Below are positions 1 to 37,690 of a DNA stretch of 64,000 nt, piece by piece. The notes under the pieces are model-generated. The model saw only the letters and a list, made by a program, of their open reading frames with translations. It did no database searches and had not been told where the DNA came from. The DNA is from Pterobdella sp. o SKG-2022 (Eukaryota > Annelida > Clitellata > Hirudinida > Piscicolidae): the NCBI GenBank assembly GCA_964035795.1, contig OZ038320.1, positions 31,595,739 to 31,659,738 of the forward strand. The letters run 5' to 3'. Every line of letters starts with the position of its first letter. Positions within the stretch are counted from its first letter, which is position 1. Position numbers and translations under genes: made by a program.

Positions 1-778
1 AGTCTGTATATGCCGAATTTCAAAGGTTCTTATAAAATCGACCAAATAAATATAAATGGAAAGATATTTTTTTCATACAAGCAGCCAGTCTCGTTTAAAA
101 TTTTCTAATTAGAAATTGATAAAAGCTCACAGACATTACAAAAAGTTCAAGTTTTAAATTTTGCCACTTGTTTGAAAGTTTTCAAAAATTTTAAAGCATG
201 CATACTCTCATTATCAGTCAATTTTTTTGAATTTTAAGACAAGCCTTTCTATTGCTGTATTTGTTTCTATAATCGTTGAGTCGTCTTGCATCTTTCAAGT
301 TTTCGTTCATAATTCTTAGAAAAAAGACCTCATCCCAATACTGACGAATGACATGAACGACACGAGACATGTCTCAGTCGTTTGCTTATATTTTTGCATC
401 GTTCATCCTATTAAGATAACATCTTTACCCACAAATGTAATATTTTTCAAGTTTGGGTGACATTGAGCATTTTCGGATTGAAGTTTCGTTGATTAATGCT
501 TTTTGCTTCTTTGAACTATCTTCCTCCGTCCAGATATGTTTTTGAAAAAAAATATTTTATTGCCATAAGGGCGAATTATAGTTAGGAATTATGAGTGTTG
601 GAAGATCTGATGGTGTGCTCAAAAATTTGTTTGTTAGACCAAAACTGTTCTATAATGAAATATCATTATTATTAGATGGACCAGTTATGAATTATATCAG
701 GCACTAAACCTCTTCTTTCTCTCTCTCCATATCTTCATTAGTTGATCAAATAATATAAGTCTGAATTACTGAATTAGT
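1..778. other. AT-rich stretch, nothing recognised
   Basis: No long reading frame, RNA gene or repeat is recognisable here. Composition is strongly AT-rich with many homopolymer runs, as in the rest of the non-coding DNA. Confidence 0.6.
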
Positions 779-957
779 CGCCCCTATAGCTCAATGTTTG
801 AGCATTAGACTAATTATCTTAAGTTACCGGGTTCGATCCGGCGTGGGCCGACAATTAGCACCTATTCCACAGTGTGTTTTCGGTACATTAAATTTGTTGC
901 AAGCGCTTTGAACTATAAGAAAAAGCCCTTTATAAATACCACATTACATTACATTAC
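778..957 (+). repeat. tRNA-derived SINE, copy A
   Basis: The element opens with a tRNA-like head: a degenerate A box (TATAGCTCAATGTTTGAGC) followed by an intact B box (GGGTTCGATCC). A body of about 100 bp follows, ending in GCGCTTTGAACTATAAG and TTTATAAATACC, then a short CATTA-type repeat tail. The same head, body and tail order occurs at 8261-8440, so this is a dispersed RNA polymerase III retroposon, not a tRNA gene. Confidence 0.85.
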
Positions 958-1690
958 CAAGTCAAATTTAAAAAAAGTCTATTTTTAACCCAAAGAGTTT
1001 AATTGAAACTAAAAGTATAAGCCGCTTAAAAATTAAGTTTTTAAACCGGAAGTATGAGTAGTTTAAAAAGTTATTGTTCAGTCTGGTGGCCACTTTTAAC
1101 GAAGAAGCTAAACTTGTTCATTTGTTTCGCGAGTTTTACTTCTTTAGGCAACTAATTACTCGATAAACTTCAAAGACAATGAAAAAAAAAACAATTCTAT
1201 TCTAACATAAAAAAATAACTAATATTTTCCAATTTTGGAGTAATTTTTCACTTTTTCATTCGAAAACTTTTCCGAAAAAAAAGCATTAAAGGCACCTCAA
1301 AATCATTCTAAATGACTTTTTTGCCAGTGTATAATTCAAAGTAATGGAAATGAAAACAATAAATCAAAAAGGAAATGAATGACCTTCCAAAATGGGAACT
1401 TTTAATTAATGGCTTCTCTTATAATTCCACTGTTTTTGAAAACTCTTTTTACCACATAGGACTTTTTGAGAAAGAAGTTTTGTCGTTTAAAAGTGGAAAT
1501 AGATTTTTTTATTTCAATTTAAAAAAATTGAATTATTATTCAATGTTTAATCTCAAAAATTTAATCTAAAATTCGACATTTTTCTCTTAATTTTAAAAAT
1601 ATTTTTGAAGTTTTTCTTTCTCAAGATTCATTACCTTACAAATGTGTCATTAATTACTTTTAATTACTTTTTAATCCATCTTCATCCGAA
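958..1690. other. AT-rich stretch, nothing recognised
   Basis: Only a 64-codon open frame at 1375-1569 is present. It has lysine/phenylalanine/asparagine-rich composition expected of random AT-rich DNA, with no recognised motif. Confidence 0.55.
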
Positions 1691-1695
1691 TCAGT

Positions 1696-1772
1696 TCGAG
1701 ATGGCTTAGTTGGCAAGGGGTTTGGAACCTAAATGATCAATTCAAAGTTGATAGGTTCGAATCTTGGTTTAA
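1696..1772 (+). repeat. tRNA-like relic (second tRNA-like family)
   Basis: The sequence reads as a tRNA-like unit. It has GGCTTAGTTGGCAAGG as D-arm/A box and GGTTCGAATCTT as T-arm/B box. CGAGAT near the 5' end can pair with ATCTTG near the 3' end, with one wobble, like an acceptor stem. A related relic lies on the opposite strand at 60776-60843, so I read it as a SINE head or tRNA pseudogene rather than a functional tRNA. Confidence 0.5.
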
Positions 1773-1799
1773 GCAAGGTCTTCAGTAATTTCGAGCTTT

Positions 1800-3795
1800 C
1801 ATATATATAAATGATATAAATCATTAGAATGAATATACATACTTGCTCTCTTAAACAAAAATTACTCATGTCAACTTATTTATGTTGCATGCTTTAGTGT
1901 CGTCTGAACCTGATGAACAAAAAGAACCTTGTTTGAGGTGGCCTGATGATCAACATTTTGAAATTTTCGAACAAGTTGTAGAGCTAGTTGAGTGGGTCAT
2001 TTTTTTAATGGAAATATAGTTACAAGCACATTATTGTTTTAAAAACTATTGGAAGTTGTGATACTGCTATTTAAGCGAGAATTAGCAATTGAAGGCGGCT
2101 TGATGTTTGAAATTTTGCAGATTTATTCAACGTTAAAATTTGAACTGGTGTCTGACCTCTGTTTGTGTGGCTTCTATGCTATGTTGTGTTTTCATGGCTG
2201 CTGAGGTTTGATCAATTTTTGATGGCTTATGAAAAGAAATTTTTGACGTTCGAAAAGCGATAAAAAAAAACGAAAATAGAACATTGAAACAAATGTGGTC
2301 AAGATGGAGAGCTGATAAAGTGCCATGTTATTGTTCATGCTCATCACTAAGACGTGCTGTTTGAAATGGACTTTTATAACATAACGTAGACTAGTTTATC
2401 TTTTTTAAAAGTAAATAAATTATTTTAAACCAAATGTGAAAAATAAATTAAAATGTATGAAAATTAAGAAAAGTTATTTTTTGAAGGCAACAATGTGAAG
2501 AAAATTTGAAGTTTCGTTTGGCGCATCAAAATATGTTTTCTAAATTTGGAACAAGGAAGGAAGGAAAGATGAAGCTAAAATGAGAGAGGTTCAAACAGGC
2601 TGTTATGTGGCCATTTGTGCTGAAACTCTCAGGCATTTGTTCACTTATTTTCATTTTAATTTATTTTTTCTGAAAAAGTATCAAGCAAAAATAAAAAATA
2701 ATGTTTACAAAACAATTAAGAATTGTGTGCATTTGTGCAAAAGGGGCATTGTTTGGAAGCAGTAACTAGCTGGAGAGAGGGCGTTTTCGAATGAAATAAG
2801 AATTTAATAACTGAAACAAGTGCGTAAATCCTTCTGATATGTGGAAAGTGGCTTGTGTTTTATACATGTTTCTATTCATAATAACTTTTGAGAGATTCAA
2901 GCTTCGATGAGATGTCTGAAACGTGAAGTTATATTTTAAATTGAGTTATATAATTATAAGATGGTATTCACAGAATAATATATTTGTTAGAGAAACTATA
3001 ATTTTTATTAGCAAAACTCAATTCAAAATGATTGATTATTGAGTATTTATATACTGGAATGACGCGAAAATTTTCAAATCGATGATGGAAAATGATGAAA
3101 TGACAGTAACTCGAGCAAAAAATTAAATAAAAATAATAAATAATGAATAGATGAGAATATGATGTAACAAACTAAAAATAAGTGATGAAGAGGGAGGAAA
3201 ATGCAAGAGTAATGAAGGTGAAATGAGTCATGAGAATTAAATATTTAGAGAGACTCCAGTAATATGGCGGATATAAAGCAAGATATGATGATAAAATATA
3301 ATAATTTCAATAATGATCAGTATTAATAATTCAGTTTAAAAAAGAAATAATTTTGAAAAAGACGAACATTTTAGCTATTTTGTTTTATTCATAGAAGAAA
3401 TTGAAAACCAAAAGCTTTCAATAATACAGTTTAAGTCTTCATTTTTCGATAAAAATGACGAAAGTGATGAAATAAGTATAATTATGAAAACAATAGAATA
3501 TTAACAAACAAAATAACTCAATAATAGAAAAATGGGCATTTGCGATGGTAAAAGCCTTTCAAGTGTGCCCATTTGACTTGGATGGATGCCCGATAATAAT
3601 ATTCTCAGTAATAAAAACAACAACAATAATAATGATATGCAGAAAAATAGACAATAATAAGAATAATAGTTGCAGAATAATAAAAAAAATAATAATATAC
3701 AGAATAAGAAGTACAATAATAATATTCATAAAAAAGGTGATGGAAAAAGTAAAGATAATAATAATGATGAATACAACCATGAAGCAACTGAAGTA
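1800..3795. other. AT-rich stretch, nothing recognised
   Basis: No gene, repeat or RNA was recognised. Short frames here look like chance frames in AT-rich DNA. Confidence 0.55.
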
Positions 3796-3797
3796 AT

Positions 3798-3966
3798 GTG
3801 AATGATGATGAAGAGTATGATGATGATGAAGATGATGAGGATGATGATGATGAAGAGTATAATGATGAAGAGTATGATGATGATGATGATGAGGATTACG
3901 ATGATGATGATGATGATGTTGATGTGAATGATGATGATAATGATGATGAATATTACGATGATGATA

Positions 3967-4007
<41 letters not shown>

Positions 4008-4112
4008 GGGTATGATGATGATGAAGAGTAGGATAATGATGATAATGATGAGGAAGGTTACGATGATGATGATGATGATAATGATGATGATGAAGAGTAT
4101 GATGTGAATGGT
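3798..4112. repeat. GAT trinucleotide microsatellite (about 315 bp)
   Basis: This is an imperfect (GAT)n array interrupted by GAA, GAG, AAT and TAC triplets. It generates open frames in several registers on both strands (poly-Asp/Glu on +, poly-His or poly-Ile on -). These are repeat artefacts and not proteins. Flanking sequence at 3600-3780 is rich in AATAAT triplets and may be an older, decayed extension. Confidence 0.9.
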
Positions 4113-7100
4113 GACGAAGAGTGGGAGGATGATGTAGCAATGGAAAAAGGAATCAAATTTAATAATTATATTAATAATAAAGTAGCAGTTGCAAAAACGA
4201 AACTGAAAGAATCTGACAAAAAAATAAAACACATTAATCACGACTTTTCAGTGTGTAATATCCCTCCAGCTGTCGTTAATTTAAGAAAAAATAAAGAAAT
4301 CAGAAAACATAAGAAAAATGACCAAAAAGATAAATTTACATTGGAGTCTTATAAAATTCAGAGTAAACTTTGAGAACTTCGTACTTATGTCATTTTGTTG
4401 GAAAGTTTGGGTTGAATGGATAACGACTTGTGAGAAAATCATAACTGGTATGTTTAGATTGGATCAAATGAAAATTAATAATGATAGTAATAAAAAAACC
4501 AAGATAATAAAAAAGAAATAATAAATAAAAAGAATAATAAAGAAGATTCAAAAGATGCCATCCGGAAGCTTCTATTAAGCTTGAATAAAAACAAACTGCT
4601 TTTAAATTAATTTATTTGAAAAACATTCGTTCTTGGAAGAACATTTTAACAAAAATATATGATGTTTAAAAATATTTTTAAAAATTTAGAAGTGGATTTA
4701 CTGCAGAAATAATAATATTTATGATGAAATGTACAGAAATAGTTATACTTAAGGTAAAATGTTACATAATGAAGAATTTGAATGTAGACCATGAGAAATG
4801 CTTGAAGACGAATATTTTAAGTTGCATTTGAGAAATGTACCTCTTCAGTGCAGAAACATTAAACCCACAATTTTATTTTATCTTCATAAGAAAAATAAAA
4901 AAAAAATAAAAAGCAATAAAATAAAAAATAATGAAGATAAACTACTTGAATGAATGAGAATTATATAAATAAACTAAAAGCTTGGAGAATAATGAAAAAA
5001 GCGAACAAAACCTCGCAAGTTGCATTATGAAGGGAATCAAAACCCCATGTTTCATCACAACCCAACAAGTCACCTCGAACTCCTTTCGTATGGAAGTATG
5101 AGAAAGAAAAACTGTGACAAGTTTCTTAAAACTTTGGACTGTTTCCTTCTCAGAAGATTAAAAATAGTTTCACAAACTAAACTGTTTTGTTCTTATGTGA
5201 ATAAAGAATTGAAGTAACTGCTTATAGAATATTAGCACAAAATTAAAAAGGCAAAAGTTTCAATTAAAATCACGAATCATTTGAAAAATTCATGAGGAAG
5301 CAAAAACTTTGAATTCAAAAACAAAACAAATGACAAAAACACTGAGAACATTCGAAATTAAAACAAAACAAAATTGACGTCAAAAAAATTATGCAAAACA
5401 CACAAACCCACCTGGGAGAGAATTAAGATCACCTGCTTGAATCACACAAAAAATACATTTTGAACAGTGTTTGAATAGAAAATAAACTAATATACAAAAA
5501 AATATGAAAGCGTATGAAGGCGTAAAAAGTCTAAAAGAAAATGTGTTTAACAACATAATTAAATTGAAATAAGTTTATTTAATCAGCTTTCTTTGAAAAT
5601 TTGAGCAAAAATAGTAGAAACAAAAAAATATGTGAAACAAGGAAAAAGAAAAACTGATAAAAGTGAAATTTAAACATAATGTTTCAACTTTTAAATCGGT
5701 ATCAAAAGGAAATATTGAAAAAGGTATCCACAATAATATAAAAAAATAAAACTAAAAAAAGAAGAAAAATTGATAAAATCAACTTAAAAAAACAATCATG
5801 AAAATGAACGTGTAAAAAATTGATTGAAAACAAACAAGGAACATTAAAATGGTGAAAAAGTATTCAAATAAACATGCAAAATATAACAAATAACACAAAC
5901 ATACAAACACAAGCACTCACGGACTCACAAATACCCACTCACACACTGACGTTACAGACGGACTATATATACAAAGAGAAATGTTTCGGAAATAGTCTTT
6001 CGTATCAAGGGCCATCTTTACTCATTTCACTATCTTCTTCCAGATTTTGTGAGCAAATTGGATGGCTTACTGAGAAATAAAAACTGAAATTGAATTTTGT
6101 GTAATATTGAAAAATTGGAAAAACTATAAAAAAGAAAAAGAAAAAAATTAAAATAATTTAAAACTGAAAAATTGTTGGTTTATCGATAAAAAGAGAAAAA
6201 ATTAATTTAATTAAAAATGTTTTAGTAGGTTGGTTGTGGATTTTCAGATCTCTTATGACTGAGATTCAGTGAAATAAACTTCATGCAAAAAAACATACGA
6301 CTTTGAAAACAATGGCATTTTTTGCTCGAAAGCATAAATTATTCACTTTGACTGTGGCAACTAGCCTTGTCTATCTTAGAAACCTACCAAAACACGTGAG
6401 TTCTTTTGAATTGAAAAAAATTTTCAAATTCTTTAAAGAAGATTTATTAAGTAAAATTTTTATCAAAAATTCAAAAATAGACATTTTTTCGAAAAACTCA
6501 AAATAAATTGGATTTCACTTTTCAGTTTGAGTTTCATATAGTTTTTCCAAATTATGAAAAGACTCTTCAGAAACACGTTCATGCTGGAAAAAGCAAACGA
6601 TGTTTTTTTACAAGTAAAGTTTTGCCATGAGTCGAGTTTTAAAATGATGAAACTTCAGAAATAAAAAATCCAAAGTTCATATACTGGTTGTCAAGCTCAC
6701 CTAAAGGTTCTTATGAAACAAGCAAAAGTTGAACTTCAACATATGATCTCTGACTCAGTCTGGCGCAAGCAGTGACTACATTGTTGTGAGAGAAGACTGC
6801 CTGGAGCTTTTAATGTTCCAACTTGCAGGAGTCAAAAAGTCTTTATACATTGAATTGAATTTCAGGTTGTTAATATGTGACAAACAAAAATTGAGTGTTG
6901 GAAAAATTTTGATAAGAATTGAAAAGTCAAAAAATATTGAAAAAATTTCCCTTTGGAACTTCTAAAGTAGAAGTTTATAATGTTGGAGACCATGAAGATT
7001 ATTTTCTTTAAGCTCTGATGTCAAATTTATATTCGATAAAAACCTATATATTTGGTTTCCTGAAAGACGAAGTTTTTGTTTATTGGCGGGAAACTTTTCA

Positions 7101-8260
7101 ATACAAGAATAATAAGATTATGATTCTTATTTTTTAATTTAATTTATTTAATTCATTTCTTTTTGATTTTTGACCAAATTAGAAAAAAAATATTGATACT
7201 ATTTTCACATGGACGTTTTACATACAAATCAATGGATAAAAAAAAGTACACTGAACCCACTCACATATCTTGTGGAGAAGATAGGTCGGAGTGGTCCATT
7301 TGATGTCTGTGACCATTCATCATCATTTTATCGTCATTCGAAGCATTGCTAATGTGAAAAGGAACTAGTAAGTTGCAGGGAACCACTTTAAAAAAGATGG
7401 CTTGTGTCAAAAAGTCTTCAAAACTTTTTTGACTCTCTCATTTCCTAACTTATCAATCCATTGATGTATTTTGTAGTTTTGAAATTATAAATGAAAAAAG
7501 CTAATAAATAATAAAGCACTGAAATATAATTTATTTTTTTATAATGAAACTCCCAATAAACAAATAAGAACCTTAAAAAAATTGAGAATAAAATGGAAAA
7601 AAAATAATTTTTGAAATTTTTCTTTTCACAACTGATTTAATTTACAAATTTTTTTGATAGGCTCCAAAATATGTATAAAAATCTAAAAAATTTTAAAAGT
7701 TAAATAGATCAAAACTTGAAAGCTCTTCAAACTTTATCTTGAAGAACGAATTAAATTAAATCACACCTCATGAAAGCATTCAACGTCAAAAATAGTTTGA
7801 AGTTTCAAAAGGTCTTCATATCTCCCACTATCAAAAAGACTTTTCAAAAACATTGTATTAAACACAGATTGTAAAGAAATTAAATTTTAAAAATAGGAAT
7901 TAGTTAAATATAATTATTAAAATAATGAATTTTCTCAAAAAAACATTCTATTGAACCAAAATTTTTCAAAATGAATGGTTAGGAGCAGAAAATAGTTAAA
8001 ATTTTCCATGAAAACGATAAATTCTTTCAGAAAACATTTTTCAAAATTGAATTTTTTTCTAAACCATTATAAAACCGCAGCTTTTATCGAAGCCTAGAAA
8101 GACCTGCTCATATAACTCCCACCCTTCAATACACGCTTCAAGCTGATCCCCTCTTTTTTACATCTTCAACAAGAACGTTTGCTCACATCGATCTGGTTTT
8201 TGTCGGCCTTGTAATCGTGTGACACCACGTGTGTGTGGATCCACCATACATGAACACGTT
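4113..8260. other. AT-rich gene-free stretch
   Basis: About 4.1 kb without a recognisable exon, RNA gene or transposon. Poly-A and poly-T runs are frequent. A small CA-rich patch lies near 5880-5970. If the promoter of the TMTC gene lies upstream of 9.3 kb it is not identifiable by eye. Confidence 0.55.
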
Positions 8261-8440
8261 GTCGGCCCCTATAGCTCAGTTGGTAGAGAGTTGGAATAAT
8301 TAACTAAAGTTACCGGTTCTATCTCGTGTCAGTTCAACAAATAATACCTGTTCAACAGTGTACTTTTGTTAGATTAAATTTGTAGTAAGCGCTTTGATCT
8401 AAAAGGAAAAACGCTTTATAAATATCCCATTACATTACAT
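8261..8440 (+). repeat. tRNA-derived SINE, copy B
   Basis: A good A box (TATAGCTCAGTTGGTAGAG) and a decayed B box (GGTTCTATCTC) are followed by a body matching copy A at 778-957. The shared 3' part is GCGCTTTGATCTAAAAGG, then GCTTTATAAATATCC, then a CATTA repeat tail. The 3' part resembles the conserved 3' domains that many animal SINEs share, with a GCGCTTTGA segment followed by a GCTTTATAAAT segment. That last point is a resemblance only. Confidence 0.88.
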
Positions 8441-8523
8441 CTTCGTCTATAGACGCTTCCCACAAGTATTGTTTTAGTTTTTATATATGCTTCACATACA
8501 ATTATATACAATATTTGTACCTT

Positions 8524-8596
8524 CACTTGATAATGTAAGTTTATCTTACGAAAAGCTTCGTGAAATAAAATAAACTCCTAAAAGTGTTTTCATTTG
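8524..8596 (+). repeat. Single end of a foldback (MITE-like) element
   Basis: The segment contains TTACGAAAAGCTTCGT followed by AAAAGTGTTTTCATTTGAA. Its reverse complement, with few changes, lies at 54215-54290. The same two blocks form the ends of the palindromic element at 32281-32662. I interpret it as one terminus of the same non-autonomous family, with the other end missing. Confidence 0.6.
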
Positions 8597-9341
8597 AATA
8601 ATTATATAAAGGCTGTTCACATGAAATATAGTCTCTTCAGAACATTGTTTAAGATATATTTTTATTTTTTTTACTTCTCCACAACTACCATCACGTTTGG
8701 AACACCAAACATTTTTTCAATGTTTTGTAAATTTTTCAAGTCTTTCTTAATCTTATTAAATCCAAACATCAATTTTTGCATTTTTACCGCAGCTTCAACG
8801 TTTGTGCAAATTACTGTATAATCTTCAAAGATAAATACAAAAAATTAAAAGTTTTACCGAAAATAAAATATATGAATTAAAGAAGTCTCAAAGAAGAATA
8901 ATAGAAGTGCCGATCATATTATGTATCAGAGGCTCAGCCCTTCAACAAGGAATAGATACCAATGACACTAATGTGTTCATGAAGGTATATTAAGATGATA
9001 TTATAGACTTTCTGAAATCCCACTCACTTATCACAATAAACTCCATTGGCATTGGTGGTGATTCCGATACACGGAGTTAAACAGCCTGGCAAGAAGTTAT
9101 AACGAAGCAAACACTGGAAACTTGGTGTTTGATTCATAATAAATTAGAGACTTTTATTGAAACTGAATAAATATGTAAAACAGCACAAACAACTATAAAT
9201 TTTGATTATTCTGAGTTTTGATTTTTTTATTTTATTCAGGATTTGGTCTCAAATCGAATCTCCAAGAAATAAATTGTCACAAAAAACTGTGCAACAAAAC
9301 TCGAAACAATCTCTTTACGATTTCCATTAATTAAAAAAAGC
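8597..9341. other. Sequence upstream of the TMTC gene
   Basis: AT-rich DNA between the foldback fragment and the first recognised TMTC exon. It contains no recognisable coding sequence. A promoter or 5' untranslated exon could lie here but I see no diagnostic element. Confidence 0.4.
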
Positions 9342-35986
<26,645 letters not shown>

Positions 35987-36074
35987 GGTATGTAAGTGAT
36001 AAACTTTGAAAAAAAATGCATTTGTATTTTTGAAATTTTATCAGTTCTTGTATAAACTACCATATATATTTAAA

Positions 36075-36080
36075 AATAAA
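36075..36080 (+). promoter_or_regulatory. Candidate polyadenylation signal AATAAA
   Basis: AATAAA lies about 90 bases after the TMTC stop codon and within the palindrome arm (mirror at 43731-43736). In AT-rich DNA the hexamer is common by chance, so this is only a plausible position. Confidence 0.3.
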
Positions 36081-37551
36081 TGATCGATGGTTAAAAGATT
36101 TTTATTCGACAGCTGATTATTACTTGTGATTTGGAGTTAAATGAAACGATTCTCATTTCATTTCATACATAAAACCCATAATATAGTTGAAAAATGTATT
36201 AATTAGCTGAATTAAGCATAGAACTCTTAAAAATAATTAGTCTAAAACCGCATAACTATGATTGTTTCAAATAGAGCTATGTGTTCAAAAAATACATATC
36301 GTGCTCAAATTAGTTCAACTTTCCACGGAACAAGATGACACTTTATGATGTTGCATGCTACCCCACGAGGAACGATGAGGTGATTTGGCACTCATGTCAT
36401 TCCATTATTAGGAAACTAACTATACTACGAAAAAATTTATATCTAATTTCTTAAAAGAAATTTTTTCTATCAACGTTAAAAATTCAAAAAGTTTTTTTTT
36501 AGCTTAAACTGTTCAAGCCCATCCATTTTCAACAAAATCTGCGTATAGACCCTGATTTGGTGCGGATTATTTATGTGTTTCACTGCATAAGCATATGTGA
36601 AAGACTCACTACTTCACCTCATATGTTACGACAATATATCCTATATCGGTTATGATTTTATCAAAGCGTTAGACTGAATTATATGATCAACCTTAACACA
36701 GAAGTTTCAAAAGTTTATCATGCTTCTTTACCAGCTGATGATGGTTAGTGAGAAAATAAAAAGTTTTGTATTAAACGTATAAAATCTTTTGTTATGTTTC
36801 ATCTTATGCTGCTGTTTTTTTTAATTATTATTTTTTGAATATAACTATTTAAAAGCATACTAAAAGTTATACTTTCACTGAAAAAATCAAAAACTTTGAA
36901 ATCATAATTCAAAAAAGATTAAAAATCAAATATAAATAAACTTCAAACTTCATTATTATTATTATTGAACATTTCACCAGCGAGCTGAGTTTTTCAATTC
37001 TTTGATATTAGGGAGAGAAATTAACATAGATTTTGGAAAGAAAATTTTGTTTTTCCAGTCATCTCTGTTTTCGCTTTTTTCAAACTCCAGTGAAGATCTG
37101 GAAAAAACTTTATACTAGGCATAAAATCAATCACAAGCACATTGGAAACAATGACAACAACAGGCATCATAAATGAAGTGGGTGTGTTCTTTTCATTCCC
37201 TTCAATATCATCCATCATTTCTATTGCTTCATTGCTCGTGTTTCGTATTATTCTATTAACTTTGTTTTTAGCCTTATCTTTTCATAACTTATTCTGAATT
37301 TAACATGTATTCTAGAGATACACACTATGTAAACGAATTTATAAAAAATCACAAATAATAGTTTCTACCACTGTCATTTTTGCAGTTATTAAGTTCTCTT
37401 TTTCAACATTCATTATTCAAATAATCAAGTGAACATAAATATCAACGTAAAAATGAAATTATATATTCAAAATAATCATTAGCTAGCAGTCATATCAGAA
37501 AGCGATTTGAATCCAACGTCCCTAAAAGTTAGCATCTTCATCTGTAAATAA

Positions 37552-37690
37552 CTTTTCAAAGACAACGTATGCATTTCTCATATTTTTGAGAAAAAAACAT
37601 CAAAGATGGAAAATTTTTTGAAATACATTTATTGAAAAACAAAAGCTATAATTTTCGATAAGTTCAGCCTTTTCATAAGAAGTTATTTAC
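37552..37690 (+). repeat. Lone Penelope-type terminal repeat fragment
   Basis: AACTTTTCAAAGACAACGTA, then AAAAAACATCAAAGATGG, TTTATTGAAAAACAAAAGCT and TTTTCGATAAGTTCAGCC align in order with 40890-41010 of the left terminal repeat of the Penelope-like element. It is diverged and lacks the inner half. It is the same orientation as the left terminal repeat. Confidence 0.75.

Noticed and set aside
3559..4241. Poly-His, poly-Ile and poly-Asp frames around the GAT microsatellite
   Set aside because: Pure microsatellite translations in several frames on both strands, with no flanking protein-like sequence.
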